Notes: a model not told the origin generated them from the letters alone. DNA of 64,000 nt from a virus (IMGVR_UViG_3300046499_000502:1-64000), one strand, 5' to 3'; numbered from the stretch's first letter, positions 32,228 through 39,597 are shown. Numbers and translations are program-made.

Positions 32228-32403
32228 GCGTAGAAGTTACCCCTAGATGACCCCAACGTCTAGCCATAGATGGCCTTGGGTTGCCACTAGTTGTCACCTG
32301 TAGGCCTCAGATAGCCTGTGAGCTGGGCAAACGTAGGGTCTCTTTTGGGCCTAAGTAGCCCCTGGTCCTGGCTGGTCCCCGCTAGTCCTGCCAAGATGAC
32401 CCC
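32228..32403. promoter_or_regulatory. divergent switch region between cro-like and repressor genes
   Basis: Contains several partially palindromic elements: GCCATAGATGGC (32263-32274), AGGCCTCAGATAGCCT (about 32302-32317) and GGGCCTAAGTAGCCCC (about 32347-32362), plus CCTAGATGACC near 32242. Their GGC/GCC arms and spacing suggest multiple operators for the repressor and Cro. Exact promoters are not assigned. Confidence 0.55.
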
Positions 32404-32838
32404 ATGCCATCCCCTACCGAGCACGACCTTGAGAGGCTGGCGCGGGCAGTCCGACGTCGCCGCGCCGACCTCGGCATCGCCATGAACGACGCCAACGCCA
32501 AGAAGGCCGGCGTCTCCAAAGGCACGTGGCAGCGAGTCGAGAAGGGCCTCCCGATCCGGGAGACGAACTACGTCAAGATCGACGGTCTGCTGCGGTGGGC
32601 CCCTGGCAGCTGCCTCAAGGTGGCCGAGGGCGGTGAGCCCATCCCCGTGAGCGACATGAAGGAAGATGGCGCTCCGGATGTCCAGAAGTCGCCGCTTCCT
32701 CGCGAGGTGCTGGACAGGGAGGCTCTGAAAACGGTGCAACTGGCGCTGATCGCCACAGCGAAGGGGACTTCGGCGGAGGAGATCCGGGAGATGAGCGAGC
32801 AGGTAGTACGCGACCTGCGCGAACAGGGCCTGATCTAG
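32404..32838 (+). CDS. putative immunity repressor (XRE-family)
   Basis: A 144-residue protein. The N-terminal HTH region spans residues 8-75 (LARAVRRRRADLGIAMNDAN, then KAGVSKGTWQRVEKG). The C-terminal helix-rich region (EIREMSEQVVRDLREQGLI) may mediate oligomerisation. There is no S24 protease domain, so it should not be RecA-cleavable. Its position, divergent from cro-like and upstream of the integrase, supports a lysogeny repressor. Confidence 0.75.
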   Translation: MPSPTEHDLERLARAVRRRRADLGIAMNDANAKKAGVSKGTWQRVEKGLPIRETNYVKIDGLLRWAPGSCLKVAEGGEPIPVSDMKEDGAPDVQKSPLPREVLDREALKTVQLALIATAKGTSAEEIREMSEQVVRDLREQGLI

Positions 32839-32853
32839 TCGAAGTTCACCCGT

Positions 32854-32882
32854 TTGACGTACAACCTTTTTGCTTCTACTTA
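32854..32882 (+). promoter_or_regulatory. candidate promoter for the integrase operon
   Basis: TTGACG at 32854-32859, a 17-base spacer, and TACTTA at 32877-32882, in an unusually AT-rich patch upstream of the genes at 32999 and 33280. The -10 match is imperfect. Confidence 0.4.
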
Positions 32883-32998
32883 GCTGTTACGTCACTCCTC
32901 GTATCACTTCAGTCCCAGCCAGTCCCAACAGGGCTCGAATGTGGCAGAGTCGTTTCACGTCCTTCGGGGCTTCCCTACAGGCGACGTAAGGGGGAGCC

Positions 32999-33202
32999 AT
33001 GCAGCAAAGCGACGCGCTCATAGTCGACTACGGGCCAAGGTTCGATGGAACGGCGGTCCGCACCGATGACGGGATCGTTTGTGTCGTGCCGGTCCAGATC
33101 CAGGAGAGGCCGCAAGCCCGGGCCTCGATGCGGGAGTTGGTGAGGGACCTCGGTGGCGAATGTGGTCACTGCCCGCGCTGTCCTTTGGGGCAGGCGGGCT
33201 GA
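32999..33202 (+). CDS. small hypothetical protein upstream of integrase
   Basis: A 67-residue protein, MQQSDALIVDYGPRFDGTAV onward, with a C-terminal CGHCPRCPLGQ that may bind zinc. AAGGGGGAG precedes the ATG. It lies 77 bases before the integrase start in the same orientation; a directionality or regulatory role is possible but unsupported. Confidence 0.65.
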   Translation: MQQSDALIVDYGPRFDGTAVRTDDGIVCVVPVQIQERPQARASMRELVRDLGGECGHCPRCPLGQAG

Positions 33203-33214
33203 GATCATGGCGAC

Positions 33215-33256
33215 GCGGAGGCGAGGCGGTAGTAGGGGTACACGCCGAGCCTCCGC
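33215..33256 (+). promoter_or_regulatory. hairpin in the integrase leader
   Basis: GCGGAGGC at 33215-33222 pairs with GCCTCCGC at 33249-33256. It lies just upstream of the integrase ribosome-binding site (AAGGGGCG) and could attenuate integrase translation or transcription. Confidence 0.4.
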
Positions 33257-33279
33257 GCCACCGGCAGCGAAGGGGCGAC

Positions 33280-34551
33280 ATGGCCAGACGCGCGCAGGAC
33301 GTCTACACGGAGTGGCGGGGCGGCACCTGCCGCGTGAAGTGGTGGTCGGGCGAGTATCACGACGACGGCCGCAAGCGGTTCGAGTCCAAGGGCGGCTTCA
33401 CCGACGAAGAATCGGCGTTCCAGCACGGCCAGGACAAGATCTACGAGATCCGTCACGGCATGCATGTGAAGAACGCCGACGGCGCCACCCTCATGTCCGA
33501 CTGGCTCGACAGCTGGCTCGCGGGCCTCGACCACGCGCATCTGACGGAGCGGAACTACCGGTCCATCGTTGAGACCCACATCCGCCCCTACTTCAAGAAG
33601 CGCAACGCTGCCGTTGCCGACATCGACGTGATGGCCTTCCGAGCCTTCCGCAAGCACATCAACGGCGTACTGAAGCCGAACACGGCGAAGAAGGTCATGA
33701 CGATCTTCGGGATGATTCTCGACGATGCTGTGCCGCGACTCATCAAGACCTCCCCGGTGGAGCGCACCAGGCGCCGGGGTCGGTATACGCGCAAGCCGAA
33801 GGAGCGCAAGCCCGACATGACGGCCGCGGCCGTGGAGCAGCTCGCGGTCAACGCCCGGACGCTGCTGGGCGATTCGGGCTACGTCTTCATCTGGACGATG
33901 GCCTGCACCGGGATGCGGCCGGCGGAGCTGTACGGGCTCACCCGCGAGTACTGCTACCCCAACTGGCCCGGCATGGACCTGCGATCGAACCCCGACGACC
34001 ACGACCGCTACAACGACGACCTCGCGCGGTACGGCAAGGGCGACAACCTCATGCCCGCGATCCGTGTTGAGCGGCAGGTGCAGTACAAGGACGGCGGGCT
34101 CGCGTTCATGCCGCCGAAGTATGAGTCGTACAGGACGCTGGTGATTCCGCCGTTCCTGGCGGAGATGCTGGAGCAACTGCTCTCCTCGCACGACAGGCCG
34201 TGGGTCTTCCCGGCGCTCGAGGGCGGGAGTCTGGGCGTGGTGAACTTCGACTACCGGTGGTGGCGTCCGATGGCTGACGGCGCCGAGAAGCGCGAGGCGA
34301 AGCAGGCCCGGTGGAATCGCCCGGCCATCCCCGCAGTGCCGTCGTTCGCGGGCCGGCGCCTGTATCTGGTCCGCCATGGCGCGAAGGCGTGGCTGGACGA
34401 GGACGGCCACAGCCGGTTCGCGGTGGAGTCGCGGATGGGCCACGAGGTGCCGGGCGTCGAGGGCGTCTACTCGTCCGTGACAGTGCCGATGGAAGAGGGC
34501 ATCATGAAGACGTTGCAGGAGCGTTGGGACGGGCTCCAGGAGCGGAAGTAG
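33280..34551 (+). CDS. int: tyrosine-family integrase
   Basis: A 423-residue recombinase. The N-terminal AP2-like arm-binding region spans about 1-60, a SAM-like core-binding domain about 70-165 (LTERNYRSIVETHIRPYFKK), and the catalytic domain about 185-400. It has Arg213 (TGMRPAEL), Arg365-His366 (YLVRHG) and Tyr397 (GVYSS). The box-II HxxR motif has Tyr362 where His is usual. I chose ATG at 33280 with AAGGGGCG upstream; a longer in-frame extension to 33079 overlaps another gene. Direct-repeat arm sites follow it. Confidence 0.9.
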   Translation: MARRAQDVYTEWRGGTCRVKWWSGEYHDDGRKRFESKGGFTDEESAFQHGQDKIYEIRHGMHVKNADGATLMSDWLDSWLAGLDHAHLTERNYRSIVETHIRPYFKKRNAAVADIDVMAFRAFRKHINGVLKPNTAKKVMTIFGMILDDAVPRLIKTSPVERTRRRGRYTRKPKERKPDMTAAAVEQLAVNARTLLGDSGYVFIWTMACTGMRPAELYGLTREYCYPNWPGMDLRSNPDDHDRYNDDLARYGKGDNLMPAIRVERQVQYKDGGLAFMPPKYESYRTLVIPPFLAEMLEQLLSSHDRPWVFPALEGGSLGVVNFDYRWWRPMADGAEKREAKQARWNRPAIPAVPSFAGRRLYLVRHGAKAWLDEDGHSRFAVESRMGHEVPGVEGVYSSVTVPMEEGIMKTLQERWDGLQERK

Positions 34552-34570
34552 CCCTACGGGGCGATGCTTC

Positions 34571-34806
34571 TTTCCCAGTTGTTTCCCACTTGAGGGATTC
34601 AGATCAAGGACTCTGCAGGTCGGGGCGATTCACGGCCCCGATCCATCAAGTACTACGACTTCTTCAAGCCGGATGACTGCGCGATTCTCTGAGCGTGCGG
34701 TTTGAAGTAACCCGGGTCCTCTAGCTGGCGTTACGCCGCGAAACAGTGGCCACGTGTTGCCACCTGACGCCAGGAAAGGACACGATCGTTTCCCACTTGT
34801 TTCCCA
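34571..34806. other. attP: candidate attP with paired integrase arm-type sites
   Basis: TTTCCCA occurs as a pair 11 bases apart at 34571 and 34582, and again as a pair 11 bases apart at 34789 and 34800, all in the same orientation. The two pairs bracket about 200 bp that should contain the crossover core. Mycobacteriophage L5-type attP sites have this size and paired-arm layout. No tRNA 3' end could be recognised, so the exact core is not assigned. Confidence 0.65.
34620..34641 (+). terminator. hairpin after the integrase gene
   Basis: TCGGGGC at 34620-34626 pairs with GCCCCGA at 34635-34641. It may end integrase transcription; it lies within the attP region. Confidence 0.45.
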
Positions 34807-34841
34807 GTGGCAGACTGTCCCCGGGACGAGTGCTTTAAAGC

Positions 34842-34909
34842 GCCGGGCCCGGCTCCCCCCGGGAGCGCCCTTCGGGGCGATGGTGGGAGCCGGGCCCGGC
34901 TTTTTCTTT
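34842..34909 (+). terminator. strong 16-bp-stem terminator
   Basis: GCCGGGCCCGGCTCCC at 34842-34857 pairs perfectly with GGGAGCCGGGCCCGGC at 34885-34900, and TTTTTCTTT follows. A nested hairpin fills the loop. It blocks rightward transcription from the integrase operon. Confidence 0.85.
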
Positions 34910-35296
34910 CAACGAGTGCCCCGTACACCGATAACGGCCCACGGCTCACTCGTTCGCACGGGTGCCCGGCAACTACTCCCCGGCACCCGCACTGGTCCAC
35001 CTCCCAGCCGGGGGTACACGGCCAGGCGGCGGTCCACTCGGCGCCGCGGAGACCTGAACGCCGCGGCGCCGAAGTATTTATGAATGGAACATCTGTTCGA
35101 CAGCCGACCCTACCCCTGATCCCACGGCATATGCCAGGCCGCAGGGCCGCAAGCGGGAGGTTGCGGCGGCCACCCGAAGGCGGCACCCACCTGTTCTACG
35201 GCGGGGGAAGGGGCGTCCGTCGCGCGACTTTCATGATCAGAGAATGCCGCAAAACTGCTGCTGACTTATGATCATGGTCCGTAAGACGTTGAGCGG
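34910..35296. other. non-coding stretch between terminator and HTH gene
   Basis: No convincing gene on either strand. The only long frame (34731-35186 minus) runs through the terminator and attP and is Arg/Pro/Gly-rich. Together with 34552-34909 this forms a 745-base intergenic region. Confidence 0.6.
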
Positions 35297-35527
35297 GTGC
35301 CAGCCGAACAGCCCCAGTGGGTCCTCGATGCCCGCCGGGCCGCGGGCGACCGCATCCGCGTGCGCCGGCTGCACCAGAACATGACGCAGGAGAGCCTCGC
35401 TTACACCAGCGGCGTCGACCGGTCGACGATCCAGCGTATGGAGGGCGGGAGCGAGATGAAACTCAGCCACCTGCTGCTTGTCGCTCACGCGCTGCGAATC
35501 CATGTCACCGACCTCCTGCACGGGTAG
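35297..35527 (+). CDS. small XRE-family HTH protein
   Basis: A 76-residue protein with an XRE HTH (IRVRRLHQNMTQESLAYTSG, then VDRSTIQRMEGGSEMKLSHL). It starts with GTG at 35297. Such short XRE proteins recur in Streptomyces integrative elements as secondary regulators. Confidence 0.8.
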   Translation: MPAEQPQWVLDARRAAGDRIRVRRLHQNMTQESLAYTSGVDRSTIQRMEGGSEMKLSHLLLVAHALRIHVTDLLHG

Positions 35528-35618
35528 ACCACTGCCCGCAATGTCCGAGCTGCACGACTGAATCAGAGTCAACATCACGTCGGACGATAAGGGAAGGTTG
35601 AACGCTCCACTAATCTGT

Positions 35619-35691
35619 GCGCATCTAGTGCGCCCCGCACGTTTCCGTAACCGCAGGTCAGGCGATGGCCAGCACTTACCGTCACGGTAAG
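35619..35691. promoter_or_regulatory. two palindromes in the 35528-35725 gap
   Basis: GCGCATCTAGTGCGC at 35619-35633, and CTTACC/GGTAAG arms around GTCAC at 35675-35691. They lie between convergent genes, so they could be operators for an unseen transcript or a processing site. Confidence 0.4.
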
Positions 35692-35725
35692 ACCATGCGC
35701 CCGATCCTGTGCCTCTGAGGCAAGG

Positions 35726-35875
35726 TCAGCCGCGGGTGTCCTTGTGGGCCTCGACGAGCCGCTGCCCGGTCTCGCATGGCCCGCTCGTCCGGCACGTCTC
35801 ACACGCCTGCAGATGGACGACGAGCGCGGTCCACTCCGGGGTCGGCGGCGCTACCGGCCGCGGCGCCGGCTTCAC
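35726..35875 (-). CDS. 49-residue Cys-containing protein
   Basis: GTG at 35875 overlaps the preceding stop (GTGA) and reads VKPAPRPVAPPTPEWTALVV and on through HLQACETCRTSGPCETG. Three Cys and a His suggest zinc binding. It is a small accessory gene typical of Streptomyces elements. Confidence 0.6.
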   Translation of the reverse strand: MKPAPRPVAPPTPEWTALVVHLQACETCRTSGPCETGQRLVEAHKDTRG

Positions 35876-36081
35876 AGCACACCCTCGAGCCCGGTGGCGG
35901 ATACGGCGGGGCACACGTAGACGGCGCGAACGGCGGACCCGCTCGGTGACAACTGGTCGCCGATGCGGATGGCCTCATGCTCGGTGCTGCCGCAGCGGCA
36001 CGGGGTCGGCCCGGCCGGTTCGAGCGCATCGATCGTGTCGGCGGTCTGGACCGCGGGCTGTGGCTCCGTAGGGTGGGTCAT
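35872..36081 (-). CDS. small hypothetical protein
   Basis: A 69-residue protein, MTHPTEPQPAVQTADTIDAL onward, with PCRCGSTEHEA and a later Cys (VYVCPAV). It is coupled to the next gene by GTGA overlap. It is divergent from the GntR-type gene across a repeat-containing gap. Confidence 0.6.
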   Translation of the reverse strand: MTHPTEPQPAVQTADTIDALEPAGPTPCRCGSTEHEAIRIGDQLSPSGSAVRAVYVCPAVSATGLEGVL

Positions 36082-36170
36082 TGTCGACGCTCCGTTCGTC
36101 GGCTGCCTCCGGGGCTGCGTGGCCCGCTGCCCCGGAGGCTCTTGCAATTGCAGGCTAGTCCCACTTGTAT

Positions 36171-36232
36171 CGGCCTGTCTCGCGACGTATCGATACGTAG
36201 CCCGAGATGCCGCTCTGTACTGGCCTGTCTAG
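36171..36232. promoter_or_regulatory. operator region upstream of the short GntR gene
   Basis: Direct repeats CGGCCTGTCTCG (36171-36182) and TGGCCTGTCTAG (36221-36232) flank a perfect 14-bp palindrome ACGTATCGATACGT at 36185-36198. It sits between divergent genes starting at 36081 and 36242, so it is probably a shared operator. Confidence 0.55.
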
Positions 36233-36241
36233 CTTCGGATC

Positions 36242-36505
36242 ATGGCCGTAGATCCCGATGCGCAGATTGACCACGAGGGTCCTGTCACCCCGTACCGGCA
36301 GCTCGCCGAGATCCTGAAGGCCCGGATCGCGCGCGGCGACTGGGCCGACGGCAGGCCGATCGCGTCGGAGACGCGGCTGTTGCAGGAGTACGGGCTCGCC
36401 CGGTCCACGGTGCGGCGGGCGATCGCCGTGCTCGCCGAGGAGCAAGCCGTGTGGACGGTCCAGGGGCGCGGCACCTATGTGGGACAACCGCCCGCCGAGG
36501 GCTGA
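36242..36505 (+). CDS. GntR-type winged-helix protein without effector domain
   Basis: An 87-residue protein that is a GntR DNA-binding domain only (PYRQLAEILKARIARGDWAD, then SETRLLQEYGLARSTVRRAI and GRGTYVG). The missing FCD/UTRA domain makes it a minimal repressor. It probably binds the palindrome just upstream. Confidence 0.82.
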   Translation: MAVDPDAQIDHEGPVTPYRQLAEILKARIARGDWADGRPIASETRLLQEYGLARSTVRRAIAVLAEEQAVWTVQGRGTYVGQPPAEG

Positions 36506-36538
36506 CCGCTGTCGTACCCGGCGGCTAGGCTTTGATCT

Positions 36539-36727
36539 ATGCCTCCCACTCCCCCGTCCCGCAGCCAAGCACGCCCGGCTGCCGTGGTGAACGAGGAGAT
36601 CCGCGCCCTGATCGTGAGGGCAGGCGGCTGGCTGTACGGGGAGACCCGGCAGCGGTACGAAGTGCTCGTCGCCGAGTGGACGGTCGCGGTCGCGGCGGAG
36701 CGGTGCGACGTTGTCGAGGCGGCTTAG
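36539..36727 (+). CDS. small hypothetical protein
   Basis: A 62-residue protein, MPPTPPSRSQARPAAVVNEE onward, with a helical C-terminal half. It lies 33 bases past the GntR-type gene and is followed by a terminator. Similar small proteins follow GntR genes in Streptomyces. Confidence 0.65.
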   Translation: MPPTPPSRSQARPAAVVNEEIRALIVRAGGWLYGETRQRYEVLVAEWTVAVAAERCDVVEAA

Positions 36728-36745
36728 AGGTACGGTGACACGGCG

Positions 36746-36776
36746 ACGCCCCGGCCGCTTTCCTCAGCCGGGGCGT
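36746..36776. terminator. bidirectional terminator
   Basis: ACGCCCCGGC at 36746-36755 pairs with GCCGGGGCGT at 36767-36776, between convergent genes ending at 36727 and 36788. Confidence 0.78.
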
Positions 36777-36787
36777 CTATCGAGCCC

Positions 36788-37597
36788 CTATTTGCCGCCG
36801 GACCCCATGCGCCCTCCGGGGATCGCTCCGATCTTGACGAGCCTGGCGCGCATGTTTTTCGGGGTGACGTCGTGACGCTTGGCCAACTCCTCCACCACCG
36901 CGAGGGTTCCGCCAAGTTCGTTGAACTCTGCGATCAGTTCCTCCCTCCTCTTCTGGGCGGCTCGCTTGATGCCCTCTCGGGCGTTGGCTGCGCTCTTTGA
37001 CATGGCGGTCTTCTCCTGTGGTGTCGCCGCGCGTCGTGCACGGTTGTCGGCGCCTCCAAGACCGAGTCGAGCGAGCGCGCCCCTGACTCCATCGATCCCG
37101 AGCCCTGTCTCGATGGCGATATCCCGCAAGAGGACGCCCTCTCGGAAGCGACGCCCGACAAGTTCATCTACCTGGGCCATGTCTCGGCGGACTTGACGCC
37201 TGCGTCCTTCGTTGGCGGCTTCGATTCGCTCCGCCGTCGCAGCTTCATAGCCCTTACGTGACATCGCAGGCCAGGCTGGCCGCTCGATCAGCAGATCGCG
37301 GCAGCTCTGCGAATGATCGGGGTCGCAGATGGAAGCCCTTTTCTTCAGTCCAGCCAGTTCGCGCAATTCGGAGGCGCCGATACCGTGCGAACGGCTCGTG
37401 TGGGTGGCCAGAACCTTGTATGGCCCCCGACCACACCAGGGACACTTGCCCGCTCCGATGGCCTCACGCACAGCAGACGGTTCGGGCGCGACGACTTGGC
37501 CGTGCTGTCCCTCAGGGGGGCGGGCCAGCTTCTTCGCGCCAGCTAGAGGGTCTGCGTAGCGCCCCCGCGTCTGACGACGCTCCGAGCGGTGCGCCAT
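36788..37597 (-). CDS. zinc-finger and HTH DNA-binding protein (MucR/Ros-like)
   Basis: A 269-residue protein. KCPWCGRGPYKVLATHTSRS, followed by HGIGASELRELAGL, is a Ros/MucR-like zinc finger (residues about 51-85). Later HTH-like segments (LRDIAIETGLGIDGVRGALA; LAVVEELAKRHDVTPKNMRA) suggest several DNA contacts. This architecture is frequent in actinophages. It starts the leftward pair with the gene at 37600. Confidence 0.72.
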   Translation of the reverse strand: MAHRSERRQTRGRYADPLAGAKKLARPPEGQHGQVVAPEPSAVREAIGAGKCPWCGRGPYKVLATHTSRSHGIGASELRELAGLKKRASICDPDHSQSCRDLLIERPAWPAMSRKGYEAATAERIEAANEGRRRQVRRDMAQVDELVGRRFREGVLLRDIAIETGLGIDGVRGALARLGLGGADNRARRAATPQEKTAMSKSAANAREGIKRAAQKRREELIAEFNELGGTLAVVEELAKRHDVTPKNMRARLVKIGAIPGGRMGSGGK

Positions 37598-37599
37598 GC

Positions 37600-37902
37600 T
37601 CAGCTCCTCTCCTTATGGGGTTTGGCCTCATGGTTGCGGACGCTGGCCTCGGTGCCGGTGTACGTGCAGCCGTCGACGGAGCAGCGGACCCAGCCTCCGC
37701 CGGTGACGGCCGCTTCGGTGACGGACTTGTCGGGCCCGTAGCCGTGGGCGGCGAGGAGCTTGGGGACCGTGCCGCCGTATTCGGCTGCGACGAGCGCGGC
37801 TTCGGCGATCTTGTCGTGGCCTCGGGCGAAGAAGGAGCCGATGCCGGTTTCGGTTCCGCAGCCGCACCAGCATGAGCCGGTGGGCAGGAGTCGCTCGCTC
37901 AT
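37600..37902 (-). CDS. small zinc-finger-like protein
   Basis: A 100-residue protein with an N-terminal CWCGCGTETG and FFARGHDK segment, then CSVDGCTYTGTEASVRNHEA, a C2H2-like finger. The GxGSFFARGHD pattern recurs in Streptomyces phage proteins. It is coupled to its neighbours. Confidence 0.68.
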   Translation of the reverse strand: MSERLLPTGSCWCGCGTETGIGSFFARGHDKIAEAALVAAEYGGTVPKLLAAHGYGPDKSVTEAAVTGGGWVRCSVDGCTYTGTEASVRNHEAKPHKERS

Positions 37903-38069
37903 CGCGTGCCCTCCAGCAGTGCACCGATGGCGGCCACGACGTCGGACACGGCCTGGTTGTACGCCTCATCCTCGGGCGTGCCCGTGGCGTCCGTGAGGTA
38001 CTCGCCGCGTGCCGCTTCGATGGCCTCGCGGAGGACCTCAGCGCGGGTCTCGCTGTCGATTTTCGTCAT
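37899..38069 (-). CDS. 56-residue acidic protein
   Basis: ATG at 38069 reads MTKIDSETRAEVLREAIEAA and ends GALLEGTR. Its stop overlaps the next start (ATGA). It is helical and acidic. A perfect 16-bp palindrome lies just upstream, so it is the first gene of a regulated leftward unit. Confidence 0.6.
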   Translation of the reverse strand: MTKIDSETRAEVLREAIEAARGEYLTDATGTPEDEAYNQAVSDVVAAIGALLEGTR

Positions 38070-38081
38070 GTAACCAAGGTA

Positions 38082-38097
38082 GCCAATCTAGATTGGC
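38082..38097. promoter_or_regulatory. 16-bp operator palindrome
   Basis: GCCAATCTAGATTGGC is a perfect palindrome 13 bases before the start of the gene at 37899-38069, in an AT-rich patch. It is the likely binding site for one of the small HTH proteins nearby. Confidence 0.6.
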
Positions 38098-38180
38098 AAT
38101 CAAGGTGAACTAGAAAAGATACGCACGCCGCAGTCACGGCGGAGCGGGTGCGAGGGGACGTCGTGAAGGCGGCGTGAGGC

Positions 38181-38684
38181 TCAGAAGTCCATGACGATGC
38201 CGAGCGCCATCAGCCGGTAGCCCATCGCTGCTCGGCTCATCCCGAACCGGTTGGCGAGCAGGTCGACCAGCTCGGCGGCCGTCCCGAACTCCGCCTCGGC
38301 TGCCGCCTTGCGCACCTCTTTCTCCGGGGCCAGGAGTGCGGCGGCGAAGCGGTTCGCTTCGGCTTCCTCGCGGTCCGTCGGCATGCTCGGCAGCTTGCTG
38401 TAGCGGTGCCGGTCGATCGTGTCGAGGATCAGGTCCCGCCTACGGTGCAGTTGGAAGTGTCCGATCAGGTGGGCCAGCGTGAACCGCTGAGCGACTGGCG
38501 GTCGACCCGAGTTGAGACCGAGGATGATCTGGCCGTCGCGGCGTAGCAGCATTCCGGAGAGGCCGACGTCGTTTCCCTGTCGGGCGACCACGACCCCTAG
38601 ATCGCATGCGGTCTTCTCCGGGTCGACGGGAAAGTCGGCGAGACCATCCGTGATGGCGCGGGCGGCTACGTCTGCTCTGGACAC
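38181..38684 (-). CDS. ImmA/IrrE-like protein lacking the catalytic glutamate
   Basis: A 167-residue ImmA/IrrE-family protein. The zinc motif, normally HExxH, reads H72-L-I-G-H76 (TLAHLIGHFQLH), so the catalytic Glu is Leu. The later EEAEANRFAAALLAP keeps the third zinc ligand region. ImmA proteases cleave phage repressors to allow induction. Without Glu this copy may bind but not cut, acting as an anti-repressor or decoy. Confidence 0.8.
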   Translation of the reverse strand: MSRADVAARAITDGLADFPVDPEKTACDLGVVVARQGNDVGLSGMLLRRDGQIILGLNSGRPPVAQRFTLAHLIGHFQLHRRRDLILDTIDRHRYSKLPSMPTDREEAEANRFAAALLAPEKEVRKAAAEAEFGTAAELVDLLANRFGMSRAAMGYRLMALGIVMDF

Positions 38685-38732
38685 GCCACTCCTAGGGGCA
38701 GGCGATCGGTCGTCCCATCGTAGGATCTCCCG

Positions 38733-38930
38733 GTGGCAATCGAACTACCTGAAGATCTGATCGCGCTCGAGCGCACCGCCTGGGCTGAGATCCAGGCCGG
38801 GCGGCTGACCGTGGAGACCGCCCGCGCCGTACACGAGGGCATCGTCGCCTTCGCCGAACAGTCCAAGACCGGGCGGTACGACGTCGAGATGGGGCTGAAG
38901 AAGGCCGTCCGGCACGCGGCCGAGGCCTAG
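38733..38930 (+). CDS. small hypothetical protein
   Basis: A 65-residue helical protein, MAIELPEDLIALERTAWAEI onward (GTG start), divergent from the ImmA-like gene and followed by a terminator. Similar small proteins occur widely in Streptomyces. Function unknown. Confidence 0.68.
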   Translation: MAIELPEDLIALERTAWAEIQAGRLTVETARAVHEGIVAFAEQSKTGRYDVEMGLKKAVRHAAEA

Positions 38931-38940
38931 ACAGCAGCGA

Positions 38941-38971
38941 GCCCCGCACCGGGCGCTGTTCCGGGCGGGGC
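38941..38971 (+). terminator. terminator after the 38733 gene
   Basis: GCCCCGC at 38941-38947 pairs with GCGGGGC at 38965-38971, with extra pairing inside the loop. Confidence 0.65.
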
Positions 38972-39080
38972 ATCAGCAACAACCCGACTAGATCGTTGGG
39001 ATGTTGGCCACCACTTTACGGGCGGCCACTGACAACGGGGATGCCCATCGTCGACGGGGGACGGCGAACGAGGGGCAGGA

Positions 39081-39293
39081 TCAGTCTCGCAGGCCGTCCG
39101 CCTCGTCGGGCCAGGACGCGAGGACCAGCTGCTCCTGCTCGTCGACGAGGGTGACCCGGGCGCCGGTGACGGTCCCGTGCTCGCCAATCCAGCGGCGGAA
39201 CTTCCGCTCGGCGGTCGCCCGGTCCGACCACCAGCCCTGCATGACAGGCTGGGCGCCGACCGACAGGGTGAGGTGATAACGCTCGTCGTCCAT
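39081..39293 (-). CDS. small hypothetical protein
   Basis: A 70-residue protein, MDDERYHLTLSVGAQPVMQG onward, beta-rich with several Trp. Its ATG overlaps the stop of the LexA-type gene (TGATG); a GTG one codon earlier is also possible. It is cotranscribed with the LexA-type regulator. Confidence 0.62.
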   Translation of the reverse strand: MDDERYHLTLSVGAQPVMQGWWSDRATAERKFRRWIGEHGTVTGARVTLVDEQEQLVLASWPDEADGLRD

Positions 39294-39517
39294 CACGCCA
39301 GCCTGATCCCGCGGCGCCGGCCCGGCTCCCGGACGATCGCACCCTTCGTCTCCAGCTCGCCCAGCTGGTAGTGGACGGAGGCGCGGCTGCGCATGCCGAC
39401 CCGCTCCCCGATCTCCTGCACGGTCGGTGCCTCCCCGCGGTCAGCGATCATCTCGCGGATGCAGCGGAGGATGCGTTCCTGGGTGTCGGTGAGGTGCTCG
39501 ACCTTGTAGTGGCCCAT
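39293..39517 (-). CDS. LexA-type DNA-binding domain without the peptidase domain
   Basis: A 74-residue protein matching the LexA N-terminal winged helix: LTDTQERILRCIREMIADRG, APTVQEIGERVGMRSRASVH, YQLGELETKGAIVREPGRRR. The S24 autoprotease domain is absent, so it cannot be cleaved in the SOS response. It could occupy SOS operators constitutively or regulate phage genes. A GTTCGAA element lies just upstream of its start. Confidence 0.82.
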   Translation of the reverse strand: MGHYKVEHLTDTQERILRCIREMIADRGEAPTVQEIGERVGMRSRASVHYQLGELETKGAIVREPGRRRGIRLA

Positions 39518-39569
39518 GGATCGATTAGAGCGCGTGTTCGAATATTGGGGCAAGTCGACGCACGAGGGC

Positions 39570-39597
39570 TGACAGCCTGGCTGGCGGCACGTAGCGT
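39570..39597 (+). promoter_or_regulatory. promoter for the 15-residue peptide gene
   Basis: TGACAG at 39570-39575, a 16-base spacer and TAGCGT at 39592-39597 resemble a housekeeping actinobacterial promoter, 30 bases before the peptide start. Confidence 0.55.

Noticed and set aside
34610-34650. tRNA 3'-end-like hairpin in the attP region
   Set aside because: The GGGGC/GCCCC stem with ATTCAC loop does not fit a T-arm followed by an acceptor stem; no tRNA gene was seen anywhere in the window.
34731-35186. 151-residue minus-strand frame downstream of the integrase
   Set aside because: It runs through the attP arms and a perfect 16-bp terminator stem, is Arg/Pro/Gly-rich and has no ribosome-binding site.
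35695-35718. Seven-codon frame MRPILCL as a leader peptide
   Set aside because: No convincing ribosome-binding site and no rightward gene follows for it to control.
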